From: Symsagittifera roscoffensis
Taxonomy: Eukaryota > Xenacoelomorpha > Acoela > Convolutidae
DNA length: 64,000 nt
Reading direction: 5' to 3'
Assembly (NCBI RefSeq): GCF_963678635.1
Contig: NC_087065.1
Span: 560,001-624,000 of the forward strand
Under the pieces are notes generated by a model that saw only the letters and a program-made list of their open reading frames with translations, was not told where the DNA came from and made no database searches. A program made the position numbers and the translations under genes. Positions 20,007-33,600 of the stretch are shown here, one piece after another (within the stretch, counting starts at the first letter, position 1; each line of letters starts with the position of its first letter).

Positions 20007-21343
20007 GTGTGCGTGGCGACTGTGTTTGCAGTTGGGGTTCTAGTGGGACTGATGGCCTGGATTGTGTGTTGGAGGATGTTTCTAATACTATGTTGTTTTC
20101 TTTTGCGTAGTGTGTGTGGCCACTGTGTGCGCAGTGGAGGTTTTAGTGGGACTGCTGGCCTGGATTGTGTGTTGAAAGATATCTCTAATATTATGTTGTT
20201 TTCTGTTGCCTAGTGTCTGGTGACTGTGCGTGCAGTGGAGGTTCTAGTGGGACTGGTAGCCTGGATTGTGTGTTGGAAGATGTTTCTAATACTATGTTGT
20301 TTTCTGTTGCCTAAAGTATGTGGCGGCTGCGTTTGCACTGGGGGTTCTAGTGGGACTGGTGGCCTGGATTGTGTGTTGGAGGGTTTTTCTAATACTATAT
20401 TGTTTTCCGTTGTCTAATGTGTGTAGCGACTGTGTAACCAGTAGAGATTCTAGTGGGGTTGGTGGCCTGGATTATGTGTTGGAAGATGTTTCCAATACTA
20501 TGTTGTTTTCTGTTGCCTAAAGTATGTGGCGGCTGCGTTTGCACTGGGGGTTCTAGTGGGACTGGTGGCCTGGATTGTGTGTTGGAGGGTTTTTCTAATA
20601 CTATATTGTTTTCCGTTGTCTAATGTGTGTAGCGACTGTGTAACCAGTAGAGATTCTAGTGGGGTTGGTGGCCTGGATTATGTGTTGGAAGATGTTTCCA
20701 ATACTATGTTGTTTTCTGTTGCCTAGTGTGCGTGGCGACTGTGTTTGCAGTGGAGGTTCTGGTGCGACTGGTGGCCTGGATTATGTGTTGGAGGATGTTT
20801 CTAATACTATGTTGTTTTCTGTTGCCTAGTGTGTTTGGCGACTGTGTTTGCAGTTGGGGTTCTAGTGGGACTGATGGCCTGGATTGTGTGTTGGAGGATG
20901 TTTCTAATACTATGTTGTTTTCTTTTGCGTAGTGTGTGTGGCCACTGTGTGCGCAGTGGAGGTTTTAGTGGGACTGCTGGCCTGGATTGTGTGTTGAAAG
21001 ATATCTCTAATATTATGTTGTTTTCTGTTGCCTAGTGTCTGGTGACTGTGCGTGCAGTGGAGGTTCTAGTGGGACTGGTAGCCTGGATTGTGTGTTGGAA
21101 GATGTTTTTTAATACTATGTTGTTTTCTGTTGCCTAAAGTATGTGGCGGCTGCGTTTGCACTGGGGGTTCTAGTGGGACTGGTGGCCTGGATTGTGTGTT
21201 GGAGGGTTTTTCTAATACTATATTGTTTTCCGTTGTCTAATGTGTGTAGCGACTGTGCAACCAGTAGAGATTCTAGTGGGGTTGGTGGCCTGGATTATGT
21301 GTTGGAAGATGTTTCCAATACTATGTTGTTTTCTGTTGCCTAG
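20007..21343 (+). repeat. Higher-order duplication, offset about 822 bp, with a 206-bp dimer repeated inside
   Basis: The block from 20007 (with GATGGCCTGG, then GTGGCCACTGTGTGCGCAGT, then a GAAAGATATCTC unit) recurs from 20829 in the same order. Inside it a two-unit block at 20320-20525 is repeated exactly at 20526-20731. Confidence 0.8.
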
Positions 21344-22064
21344 TGTGGGTGGCGACTGTGGTTGCAGTGGGGGTTCTAGTGCGAATGCTGGCCTGGGTTG
21401 TGTGTTGGAGGATGTTTCTAATACTATATTGTTTTCTGTTGCCTAGTGTCTGGTGACTGTGCGTGCAGTGGAGGTTCTAGTGGGACTGGTAGCCTGGATT
21501 GTGTGTTGGAAGATGTTTCTAATTCTATGTTGTCTTCTGTTGCCTAGTGTGTGTGGCGACTGTGTTCGCAGTGGGGGTTCTAGCGGGACTGCTGGCCTGG
21601 ATTGTGTGTTGGAGGGTTTTTCTAATACTATATTGTTTTCCGTTGTCTAATGTGTGTAGCGACTGTGCAACCAGTAGAGATTCTAGTGGGGTTGGTGGCT
21701 GGATTATGTGTTGGAAGATGTTTCCAATACTATGTTGTTTTCTGTTGCCTAGTGTGGGTGGCGACTGTGGTTGCAGTGGGGGTTCTAGTGTGAATGCTGG
21801 CCTGGGTTGTGTGTTGGAGGATGTTTCTAATACTATATTGTTTTCTGTTGCGTAGTGTGTGTGGCGACTGTGTTTGCAGTTGGGGTTCTCGTGGGACTGG
21901 TGGCCTGGATTAAGTTTTGGAAGGTGTTTCCAATACTATGTTCTTTTCTGTTGCCTAGTGTGTGTGGCGACTGTGTTTGCAGTGGGGGTTCTAGTGGGAC
22001 TGCTGGCCTGGATTGTGTGTTGGAGGATGTTTCTAAGACAATGTTGTTTTCTGTTGCCTAGTGT

Positions 22065-22480
22065 GTGTGTGTGGCGACTGTGTGTGCAGTGGCGGTTCTA
22101 GTGAGACTGGTGGCCTGGATTGTGTGTTGGAAGATGTTTCCAAGACTATGTTGTTTTCTGTTGCCTAGTGTGGGTGGCGACTGTGTTTGCAGTGGAGGTT
22201 CTGGTGCGACTGGTGGCCTGGATCGTGTGTTGGAGGATGTTTCTAATACTATGTTGTTTTCTGTTGCCTAGTGTGTTTGGCGACTGTGTTTGCAGTGGAG
22301 GTTCTAGTGGGACTGCTGGCCTGGATTGTGTGTTGAAAGATATCTCTAATATTATGTTGTTTTCTGTTGCCTAGTGTGTGGCGACTGTGCGTGCAGTGGA
22401 GGTTCTAGTGGGACTGGTAGCCTGGATTGTGTGTTGGAAGATGTTTCTAATACTATGTTGTTTTCTGTTGCCTAGTGTAT
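22065..22480 (+). repeat. Four-unit block copied at 26500-26915
   Basis: The order AGTGGCGGTTCTAGTGAGAC, AGTGGAGGTTCTGGTGCGAC with GGATCGTGTG, GAAAGATATCTC and GTGTGGCGACTGTGCGTGC recurs at an offset of 4,435 bp with very few changes, although intervening units differ. Confidence 0.8.
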
Positions 22481-25400
22481 GTGGCGGCAGTTTTTGCACT
22501 GGGGGTTCTAGTGGGACTGGTGGCCTGGATTGTGTGTTGGAAGATGTTTCTAATTCTATGTTGTCTTCTGTTGCCTAGTGTGTGTGGCGACTGTGTTCGC
22601 AGTGGGGGTTCTAGTGGGACTGGTGGCCTGGATTGTGTGTTGGAGGATGTTTCTAATACTATATTGTTTTCTGTTGTCTAATGTGTGTAGCGACTGTGCA
22701 ACCAGTAGAGATTCTAGTGGGGTTGGTGGCCTGGATTATGTGTTGGAAGATGTTTTCAATACTATGTTGTTTTCTGTTGCCTAGTGTGGGTGGCGGCTGT
22801 GTTTGCAGTGGGGGTTCTAGTGTGAATGCTGGCCTGGGTTGTGTGTTGGAGGATGTTTCTAATACTATATTGTTTTCTGTTGCCTAGTGTGTGTGGCGAC
22901 TGTGTTTGCAGTTGGGGTTCTCGTGGGACTGGTGGCCTGGATTATGTTTTGGAAGATGTTTCCAATACTATGTTGTTTTCTGTTGCCTAGTGTGTGTGGC
23001 GACTGTGTTTGCAGTGGGGGTTCTTGTGGGACTTGTGGCCTGGATTTTGTGTTGGAAGATGTTTTACTATGTTGTTTTCTGTTGCCTAGTGTGTGTGGCG
23101 ACTGTGTTTGCAGTGGGGGTTCTAGTGGGACTGCTGGCCTGGATTGTGTGTTGGAGGATGTTTCCAATACTATGTTGTTTTCTGTTTCCTAGTATGTGGC
23201 GACTGTGTGTGCAGTGGAGGTTCTAGTGGGATTGGTGGCCTGGATTGTGTGTTGGAAGATGTTTCTAATACTATGTTGTTTTCTGTTGCCTAGTGTATGT
23301 GGCGGCTGTGTTTGCACTGGGGGTTCTAGTGGGACTGGTGGCCTGGATTATGTGATGGAAGATGTTTCTAATACTATGTTGTTTTCTGTTGCCTAGTGTG
23401 TGTGGCCACTGTATGCGCAGTGGAGGTTTTAGTGAGTCTGCTGGCCTGGATTGTGTGTTGAAAGATATTTCCAATACTATGTTGTTTTCTGTTTCCTAGT
23501 ATGTGGCGACTGTGTGTGCAGTGGAGGTTCTAGTGGGATTGGTGGCCTGGATTGTGTGTTGGAAGATGTTTCTAATACTATGTTGTTTTCTGTTGCCTAG
23601 TGTATGTGGCGGCTGTGTTTGCACTGGGGGTTCTAGTGGGACTGGTGGCCTGGATTATGTGATGGAAGATGTTTCCAAGACTATGTTGTTTTCTGTTGCC
23701 TAGTGTGTGTGGCCACTGTATGCGCAGTGGAGGTTCTAGTGAGTCTGCTGGCCTGGATTGTGTGTTGAAAGATATTTCCAATACTATGTTGTTTTCTGTT
23801 TCCTAGTATGTGGCGACTGTGTTTGCAGTTGGGGTTCTAGTGGGACTGGTGGCCTGGATTGTGTGTTGGAGGATGTTTCTAATACTATATTGTTTTTTGT
23901 TGCCTAGTGTGTGTGTGTGTGGCGGCTGTGTGTGCATTGGAGGTTCTTGTGGGACTGGTGGCCTGGATTGTGTGTTGGAAGATGTTTTTACTATGTTGTT
24001 TTCTGTTGCCTAGTGTGTGGTGACTGTGTCTGCAGAGGGGGTTTCTAGTGGGACTGGTAGCCTGGATTGTGTGTAAGAGGATTTTTCTAATAGTATATTG
24101 TTTCTGTTGTCTAATGTGTGTAGCGACTGTGTAACCAGTAGAGGTTCTAGTGGGGTTGGTGGCCTGGATTATGTGTTGGAAGATGTTTCCAAGACTATGT
24201 TGTTTTCTGTTGCCTAGTGTGTGTGTCGACTGTGTTTGCAGTTGGGGTTCTAGTGGGACTGGTGGCATGGATTGTGTGTTGGAGGATGTTTCCAATGCTA
24301 TTTTGTTTTCTGTTGCCTAGTGTGTGTGTGTGGCGGCTGTGTGTGCATTGGAGTTTCCTCTGGGACTGGTGGCCTGGATTGTGAGTTGGAAGATGTTTTT
24401 ACTATGTTGTTTTCTGTTGCCTAGTGTGTGTGGCGACTGTGTCTGCAGTGGGGGTTTCTAGTGGGACTGATCGCCCGGATTGTGTGTTGGAGGATGTTTC
24501 TAAGACAATGTTGTTTTCTGTTGCCTAGTGTGTGTGTGGCGACTGTGTTTGCACTGCTGGTTCTAGTGGGACTGCTGGCCTGGATTGTGTGTTGGAAGAT
24601 GTTTCTTATTCTATGTTTTTTTTCTGTTGCCTAGTGTGTGTGGCGACTGTGTTTGCGGTGGGGGTTCTAGTGGGACTGGTAGCCTGGATTGTGTGTAAGA
24701 GGATTCTTCTAATAGTATTTTGTTTCTGTTGTCTAATGTGTGTAGCGGTTGTGTAACCAGTAGAGGTTCTAGTGGGGTTGGTGGTCTGGATTATGTGTTG
24801 GAAGATGTTTCCAATACTATGTTGTTTTCTGTTGCCTAGTGTGTGTGGCGACTGTGTTTGCAGTTGGGGTTGTAGCGGGACTGGTTGCCTGGATTGTGTG
24901 TGTGGAGGATGTTTCTAATACTATATTGTTTTCTGTTGCCTAGTGTGTGTGTGTGGCGGCTGTGTGTGCATTGGAGGTTCTTCTGGGACTGGTGGCCTGG
25001 ATTGTGTGTTGGAAGATGTTTTTACTATGTTGTTTTCTGTTGCCTAGTGTGTGTGGCGACTGTGTCTGCAGTGGGGGTTTCTAGTGGGACTGATCGCCCG
25101 GATTGTGTGTTGGAGGATGTTTCTAAGACAATGTTGTTTTCTGTTGCCTAGTGTGTGTGTGGCGACTGTGTGTGCAGTGGAGCTTTTAGTGGGACTGGTG
25201 GCCTGGATTGTGTGTTGGAAGATGTTTCTAATAATATGTTGTTTTCTGTTGCCTAGTGTGTGTGGCCACTGTGTGCGCAGTGGAGGTACTAGTGGGACTG
25301 CTGGCCTGGATTGTGTGTTGAAAGGTTTTTTTGATACTATTTTGTTTTCTGTTGCCTAGTGTGTGGCCACTCTGTGTGCAATGGAGGTTCTAGTGGGACT

Positions 25401-26499
25401 GGTGGCCTGGATTGTGTGTTGGAAGATGTTTCTAATACTATGTTGTTTTCTGTTGCCTAGTGTTTGTGGCGGCTGTGTTTGCACTGGGGGTTCTAGTGGG
25501 ACTGGTGGCCTGGATTGTGTGTTGGAAGGTGTTTCTAATACTATGTTGTTTTCTGTTGCCTATTGCGTGTGGCGACTGTGTTTGCAGTGGGGGTTCTAGT
25601 GGTACTGGTGGCCTGGATTGTGTGTTGGAGGATTTTTCTAATACTATGTTGTTTTCTACTTCCTAGTGTGTGTGGCGACTGTGTTTGCAGTGGGGGTTCT
25701 AGTGGGAATGCTGGCCTGGGTTGTGTGTTGGAGGATGTTTCCAATACTATATTGTTTTCTGTTGTCTAATATGTGTGGCGGCTGTGTTTGCAGTTGGGAT
25801 TCTAGTGGGACTGGTGGCCTGGATTGTGTGTTGGAGGATGTTTCTAATACTATGTTGTTTTCTACTTCCTAGTGTGTGTGGCGACTGTGTTTGCAGTGGG
25901 GGTTCTAGTGGGAATGCTGGCCTGGGTTGTGTGTTGGAGGATGTTTCCAATACTATATTGTTTTCAGTTGCCTAGTGTGTGTGGCGACTGTGTTTGCAGT
26001 TGGGGTTCTAGTGTCACTGGTTCTAGTGTCATTTTGTGTTTTGGAGGATGTTTCTACTACTATATTGTCTTCTGTTGCCTAGTGTGTGTGTGGCGGCTGT
26101 GTGTGTATTGGAGGTTCTTGTGCGACTGGTGGCCTGGATTGTGTGTTGGAAGATGTTTCTAATACTATGTTGTTTTCTGTTGCCTAGTGTGTTTGGCTAC
26201 TGTGTTTGCAAGGGAGTTTCTAGTGGGACTGGTGGCCTGGATTGTGTGTTCGATGATGTTTCTAATACCATGCTGTTTTCTGTTTCCTCGTGTGTGTGGC
26301 GACTGTGTTTGCAGCGGGGTTTCTAGTGGGACTGGTGGCCTGGATTCTGTGTTGGAGGTTGTTTATAATACTTTATTGATTTCTGTTGCCTTGTGCGTGT
26401 GGCGGCTGTGTTTGCAGTTAAGGTTCTAGTGGGACTGGTGGCCTGGATTGTGTGTTGGAGGATGTTTCTAAGACAATGTTGTTTTCTGTTGCCTAGTGT

Positions 26500-26915
26500 G
26501 TGTGTGTGGCGACTGTGTGTGCAGTGGCGGTTCTAGTGAGACTGGTGGCCTGGATTGTGTGTTGGAAGATGTTTCCAAGACTATGTTGTTTTCTGTTGCC
26601 TAGTGTGGGTGGCGACTGTGTTTGCAGTGGAGGTTCTGGTGCGACTGGTGGCCCGGATCGTGTGTTGGAGGATGTTTCTAATACTATGTTGTTTTCTGTT
26701 GCCTAGTGTGTTTGGCGACTGTGTTTGCAGTGGAGGTTCTAGTGGGACTGCTGGCCTGGATTGTGTGTTGAAAGATATCTCTAATATTATGTTGTTTTCT
26801 GTTGCCTAGTGTGTGGCGACTGTGCGTGCAGTGGAGGTTCTAGTGGGACTGGTAGCCTGGATTGTGTGTTGGAAGATGTTTCTAATACTATGTTGTTTTC
26901 TGTTGCCTAGTGTAT
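26500..26915 (+). repeat. Second copy of the 22065 four-unit block
   Basis: Matches 22065-22480 including rare variants (GGATCGTGTG, AAGACTATG). The main difference is GCCCGGATCG for GCCTGGATCG. Confidence 0.8.
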
Positions 26916-27434
26916 GTGGCGGCAGTGTTTGCACTGGGGGTTCTAGTGGGACTGGTGGCCTGGATTGTGTGTTGGAAGATGTTTCTAATACTATGTTGTT
27001 TTCTGTTGCCTAGTGTATGTGGCGGCAGTGTTTGCACTGGGGGTTCTAGTGGGACTGGTGGCCTGGATTGTGTGTTGGAAGATGTTTCTAATACTATGTT
27101 GTTTTCTGCTTCCTAGTGTATGTGGCGACTGTGTTTGCAGTTGGGGTTCTAGTGGGACTGGTGGCCTGGGTTTTGTGTTGGAAGATGTTTCTAAAACTAT
27201 GTTGTTTTCTGCTGCCTAGTGTATGTGGCGACTGTGTTTGCAGTGGCGGTTCTAGTGGGACTGGTGGCCTGGATTCTAATACTGTGTGCTGGAGCATTTT
27301 TCTAATACTGTGTTGTTTTCTGCTTCCTAGTGTGATTGTGGCGACTGTGTTTGCAGTGGGGGTTCTAGTGGGACTGGTGGCCTGGATTGTGTGTTGGAGG
27401 GTTTTTCTAATACTATTTAGTATTCTGTTGCCTA

Positions 27435-28987
27435 GTGTGTGTGGCGACTGTGTTTGCAGTTGGGGTTCTAGTGGGACTGGTGGCCTGGATTGTGTGTTGG
27501 AGGATGTTTCTAATACTATGTTGTTTTCTGCTTCCTAGTGTGTGTGGCGACTGTGTTTGCAGTTGGGGTTCTAGTGGGACTGGTGGCCTGGATTGTGTGT
27601 TGGAGGGTTTTTCTAATACTATTTAGTATTCTGTTGCCTAGTGTGTGTGGCGACTGTGTTTGCAGTTGGGGTTCTAGTGGGACTGGTGTCCTGGATTGTG
27701 TGCTGGAGGATTTTTCTAATACTGTGTTGTTTTCTGCTTCCTAGTGTGATTGTGGCGATTGTGTTTGCAGTGGGGTTTCAAGTGGGACTGGTGGCCTGGA
27801 TTGTGTGTTGGAGGGTTTTTCTAATACCATTTAGTTTTCTGTTGCCTAGTGTGTGTGGCGACTTTGTTTGCAGTGGAGGTTCTGGTTCGACTGGTGGCCT
27901 GGATTGTGTGTTGGAGGATGTTTCTAAAACTATGTTGTTTTCTGTTGCCTAGTGTGTGTGGCGACTGTGTTTGCAGTGGCGGTTTTTAGTGGGACTGGTG
28001 GCCTGGATTGTGTGTTGGAGGATGTTTCTAATACTATGTTATTTTCTGTTGCCTAGTGTATGTGGCGACTGTGTTTGCAGTGGCGGTTTTTAGTGGGACT
28101 GGTGGCCTGGATTGTGTGTTGGAAGATGTTTCTAATACTATGTTGTTTTCTGCTTCCTAGTGTGTGTGGCGACTGTGTTTGCAGTTGGGGTTCTAGTGGG
28201 ACTGGTGGCCTGGGTTTTGTGTTGGAAGATGTTTCTAAAACTATGTTGTTTTCTGCTGCCTAGTGTATGTGGCGACTGTGTTTGCAGTGGCGGTTCTAGT
28301 GGGACTGGTGGCCTGGATTGTGTCCTGGAGCATTTTTCTAATACTGTGTTGTTTTCTGCTTCCTAGTGTGATTGTGGCGACTGTGTTTGCAGTGGGGGTT
28401 CTAGTGGGACTGGTGGCCTGGATTGTGTGTTGGAGGGTTTTTCTAATACTATTTAGTATTCTGTTGCCTAGTGTGTGTGGCGACTGTGTTTGCAGTTGGG
28501 GTTCTAGTGGGACTGGTGGCCTGGATTGTGTGTTGGAGGATGTTTCTAATACTATGTTGTTTTCTGCTTCCTAGTGTGTGTGGCGACTGTGTTTGCAGTG
28601 GGGGTTCTAGTGGGACTGGTGTCCTGGATTGTGTGCTGGAGGATTTTTCTAATACTGTGTTGTTTTCTGCTTCCTAGTGTGATTGTGGCGATTGTGTTTG
28701 CAGTGGGGTTTCAAGTGGGACTGGTGGCCTGGATTGTGTGTTGGAGGGTTTTTCTAATACCATTTAGTTTTCTGTTGCCTAGTGTGTGTGGCGACTTTGT
28801 TTGCAGTGGAGGTTCTGGTTCGACTGGTGGCCTGGATTGTGTGTTGGAGGATGTTTCTAAAACTATGTTGTTTTCTGTTGCCTTGTGTGTGTGGCGACTG
28901 TGTTTGACTGGCGGTTCTAGTGGGACTGGTGGCCTGGATTGTGTGTTGGAATATTTTTTTATTACTATGTTGTTTTCTGCTTCCTAG
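27435..28987 (+). repeat. Higher-order duplication, offset about 1,036 bp
   Basis: Units at 27435-27950 recur at 28471-28987, including the unusual TGTGATTGTGGCGATTGTG start and GTTTCAAGTGGGACTGG. The duplicated order is about ten units long. Confidence 0.78.
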
Positions 28988-29091
28988 TGTGTTTGTGGCG
29001 ACTGTGTTTGCAGTTGGGGTTCTAGTGGGACTGGTGGCCTGGATTGTGTGTTGGAGGGTTTTTCTAATACTATTAAGTTTTCTGATGCCTA

Positions 29092-30680
29092 GTGTGTGTG
29101 GCGACTGTGTGTGCTGTGGAGGTTTTAGTGGCACTGGTGGCCTGGGTTGTGTGTTGGAAGATGTTTCTAATACTATGTTGTTTTCTGTTGCCTAGTGTGT
29201 GTGGCGGCTGTGTGTGTTTTGGAGGTTCTTATGGGACTGGTGGCTTGGATTGTGTGTTGGAAGATGTTTCTAATACTATGATGTTTTCTGTTTGCAGCGG
29301 GGGTTCTAGTGGGACTGGTGGCCTGGATTGTGTGTTGGAGGTAGTTTATAATACTTTATTGTTTTCTGTTGCCTAGTGTGTGTGGCGGCTGTGTTTGCAG
29401 TTGGGGTTCTAGTGGGACTGGTGGCCTGGATTGTGTGTTGGAGGATGTTTCTAATACTATATTGTTTTCTGTTGCCTAGTGTGTTTGGCGACTGTGTTTG
29501 CAGTTGGGGTTCTAGTGGGACTGGTGGCCTGTATTGTGTGTTGGAAGATGTTTCTAAAACTATGTTGTTTTCTGTTGCCTAGTGTATGTGGCGACTGTGT
29601 TTGCAATGGCGGTTCTAGTGGGACTGGTGGCCTGGATTGTGTGTTGGAAGATGTTTCTAATACTATGTTGTTTGCTGCTTCCTAGTGTGTGTGGTGACTG
29701 AGTTTACCGTGGAGGTTCTAGTGGGACTGGTGTCCTGGATTGTGTGCTGGAGGATTTTTCTAATACTGTGTTGTTTTCTGCTTCCTAGTCTGTTTGTGGC
29801 GACTGTGTTTGCAGTGGGGATTCTAGTGGGACTGGTGGCCTGGATTGTGTGTTGGAGGGTTTTTCTAATACTATTTAAATTTCTGTTGCCTAGTGTGTGT
29901 GGCGACTGTGTGTGCTGTGGAGGTTTTAGTGGCACTGGTGGCCTGGGTTGTGTGTTGGAAGATGTTTCTAATACTATGTTGTTTTCTGTTGCCTAGTGTG
30001 TGTGGCGGCTGTGTGTGTTTTGGAGGTTCTTGTGGGACTGGTGGCTTGGATTGTGTGTTGGAAGATGTTTCTAATACTATGATGTTTTCTGTTTGCAGCG
30101 GGGGTTCTAGTGGGACTGGTGGCCTGGATTGTGTGTTGGAGGTTGTTTATAATACTTTATTGTTTTCTGTTGCCTAGTGTGTGTGGCGGCTGTGTTTGCA
30201 GTTGGGGTTCTAGTGGGACTGGTGGCCTGGATTGTGTGTTGGAGGATGTTTCTAATACTATATTGTTTTCTGTTGCCTAGTGTGTTTGGCGACTGTGTTT
30301 GCAGTTGGGGTTCTAGTGGGACTGGTGGCCTGGATTGTGTGTTGGAAGATGTTTCTAAAACTATGTTGTTTTCTGTTGCCTAGTGTATGTGGCGACTGTG
30401 TTTGAAACGGCGGTTCTAGTGGGACTGGTGGCCTGGATTGTGTGTTGGAAGATGTTTCTAATACTATGTTGTTTGCTGATTCCTAGTGTGTGTGGTGACT
30501 GAGTTTACCGTGGAGGTTCTAGTGGGACTGGTGTCCTGGATTGTGTGCTGGAGGATTTTTCTAAAACTGTGTTGTTTTCTGCTTCCTAGTCTGTTTGTGG
30601 CGACTGTGTTTGCAGTGGGGATTCTAGTGGGACTGGTGGCCTGGATTGTGTGTTGGAGGGTTTTTCTAATACTATTTAAA
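29092..30680 (+). repeat. Higher-order duplication, offset 801 bp, containing a shortened unit
   Basis: The block 29092-29880 is repeated from 29893. Both copies contain a fused pair of units with about 25 bp missing (29196-29376 and 29997-30177), in which TTTTCTGTTTGCAG replaces the normal TAG junction and the following unit start. Confidence 0.82.
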
Positions 30681-33600
30681 TTTCTGTTGCCTAGTGTGTG
30701 TGGCGACTGTGTTTGCAGTGGAGGTTCTGGTGCGACTGGTGGCCTGGATTGTGTGTTGGAGGATGTTTCTAAAACTATGTTGTTTTCTGTTGCCTAGTGT
30801 GTGTGGCGACTGTGTTTGAACTGGCGGCGGTTCTAGTGGGACTGGTGGCCTGGATTGTGTGTTGGAAGATTTTTCTAATACTGTGTTGTTTTCTGCTTCC
30901 TAGTGTGTTTGTGGCGACTGTGTTTGCAGTGGGGGTTCTAGTGGGACTGGTGGCCTGGATTGTGTGTTGGAGGGTTTTTCTAATACTATTTTTTATTCTG
31001 TTGCCTAGTGTGTGTGGCGACTGTGTTTGCAGTTGGGGTTCTAGTGGGACTGGTGGCCTGGATTGTGTGTTGGAGGATGTTTCTAATACTATGTTGTTTT
31101 CTGCTTCCTCGTGTGTTTGTGGCGACTGTGTTTGCAGTGAGGGTTCTAGTGGAACTGGTGGCCTGGATTGTGTGTTGGAGGGTTTTTCTAATACTATTTA
31201 ATTTTCTGTTGACTAGTGTGTGCGGCCACTGTGTGTGCTGTGGAGGTTTTTTTGTGACTGGTGGCCTGGATTGTGTGTTAGAAGATGTTTCTAATACTAT
31301 GTTGTTTTCTGTTGCCTAGTGTATGTGGCGACTGTGTTTGCACTGGCGATTCTAGTGGGACTGATGGCCTGGATTGTGTGTTGGCAGATGTTTCTAATAA
31401 TGTGTTGTTTTCTGCTTCCTAGTGTGTTTGTGGCGACTGTGTTTGCAGTGGGGGTTCTAGTGGGACTGGTGGCCTGGATTGTCTGTTGGAGGGTTTTTCT
31501 AATACTATTTAGTTTTCTGTTGCCTAATGTGTGTGGCAACTGTGTAAGCAGTAGAGGTTCTAGTGGGACTGGTGGCCTGGATTATGTGTTGGAAGATGCT
31601 TCCAATAGTATGTTGTTTTCTGTTGCCTAGTGTGTGTGGCGACTGTGTTTGCAGTGGGGGCTCTAGTGGGACTTTTGGGCTGGGTTGTGTGTTGGAGGAT
31701 GTTTCTAATACTTTATTGCTTTCTGTTGCCTAGTGTTGTGCTGCGGCTGTGTGTGCAGTGGAGGTTCTTGTTGGACTGGTGGCCTGGATTGTGTGTTGGA
31801 AGATGTTTTTACTATGTTGTCTTTTTTTACCTAGTGTGTGTGGCGACTGTGTTTGCAGTGGGGGTTCTAGTGGGACTGCTTGCCTGGATTGTGTGTTGGA
31901 GGATGTTTCTAAGACGATGTTGTTTTCTGCTGCCTAGTGTGTTTGTGGCGACTCTGTTTGCAGTGGGGGTTCTAGTGGGACTGTTGGCCTGGATTGTGTG
32001 TTGGAAGATGTTTCTATTACTATGTTGTTTTCTGTTGCCTAGTGTATGTGGCGACTGTGTTTGCAGTGGGGGTTCTAGTGGGACTGCTTGCCTGGATTGT
32101 GTGTTGGAGGATGTTTCTAAGACGATGTTGTTTTCTGTTGCCTAGTGTGTGTGTGGCGACTGTGTTTGCAGTGGGGATTCTAGTGGGACTGGTGGCCTGG
32201 ATTGTGTGTTGGAGGGTTTTTCTAATACTATTTAAATTTCTGTTGCCTAGTGTGTGTGGCGACTGTGTTTGCAGTGGAGGTTCTGGTGCGACTGGTGGCC
32301 TGGATTGTGTGTTGGAGGATGTTTCTAAAACTATGTTGTTTTCTGTTGCCTAGTGTGTGTGGCGACTGTGTTTGAACTGGCGGCGGTTCTAGTGGGACTG
32401 GTGGCCTGGATTGTGTGTTGGAAGATTTTTCTAATACTGTGTTGTTTTCTGCTTCCTAGTGTGTTTGTGGCGACTGTGTTTGCAGTGGGGGTTCTAGTGG
32501 GACTGGTGGCCTGTATTGTGTGTTGGAGGGTTTTTCTAATACTATTTTTTATTCTGTTGCCTAGTGTGTGTGGCGACTGTGTTTGCAGTTGGGGTTCTAG
32601 TGGGACTGGTGGCCTGGATTGTGTGTTGGAGGATGTTTCTAATACTATGTTGTTTTCTGCTTCCTCGTGTGTTTGTGGCGACTGTGTTTGCAGTGAGGGT
32701 TCTAGTGGAACTGGTGGCCTGGATTGTGTGTTGGAGGGTTTTTCTAATACTATTTAATTTTCTGTTGACTAGCGTGTGCGGCCACTGTGTGTGCTGTGGA
32801 GGTTTTTTTGTGACTGGTGGCCTGGATTGTGTGTTAGAAGATGTTTCTAATACTATGTTGTTTTCTGTTGCCTAGTGTATGTGGCGACTGTGTTTGCACT
32901 GGCGATTCTAGTGGGACTGATGGCCTGGATTGTGTGTTGGCAGATGTTTCTAATAATGTGTTGTTTTCTGCTTCCTAGTGTGTTTGTGGCGACTGTGTTT
33001 GCAGTGGGGGTTCTAGTGGGACTGGTGGCCTGGATTGTCTGTTGGAGGGTTTTTCTAATACTATTTAGTTTTCTGTTGCCTAATGTGTGTGGCAACTGTG
33101 TAAGCAGTAGAGGTTCTAGTGGGACTGGTGGCCTGGATTATGTGTTGGAAGATGCTTCCAATAGTATGCTGTTTTCTGTTGCCTAGTGTGTGTGGCGACT
33201 GTGTTTGCAGTGGGGGCTCTAGTGGGATTTTTGGGCTGGGTTGTGTGTTGGAGGATGTTTCTAATACTTTATTGCTTTCTGTTGCCTAGTGTTGTGCTGC
33301 GGCTGTGTGTGCAGTGGAGGTTCTTGTTGGACTGGTGGCCTGGATTGTGTGTTGGAAGATGTTTTTACTATGTTGTCTTTTTTTTACCTAGTGTGTGTGG
33401 CGACTGTGTTTGCAGTGGGGGTTCTAGTGGGACTGCTTGCCTGGATTGTGTGTTGGAGGATGTTTCTAAGACGATGTTGTTTTCTGCTGCCTAGTGTGTT
33501 TGTGGCGACTCTGTTTGCAGTGGGGGTTCTAGTGGGACTGTTGGCCTGGATTGTGTGTTGGAAGATGTTTCTATTACTATGTTGTTTTCTGTTGCCTAGT

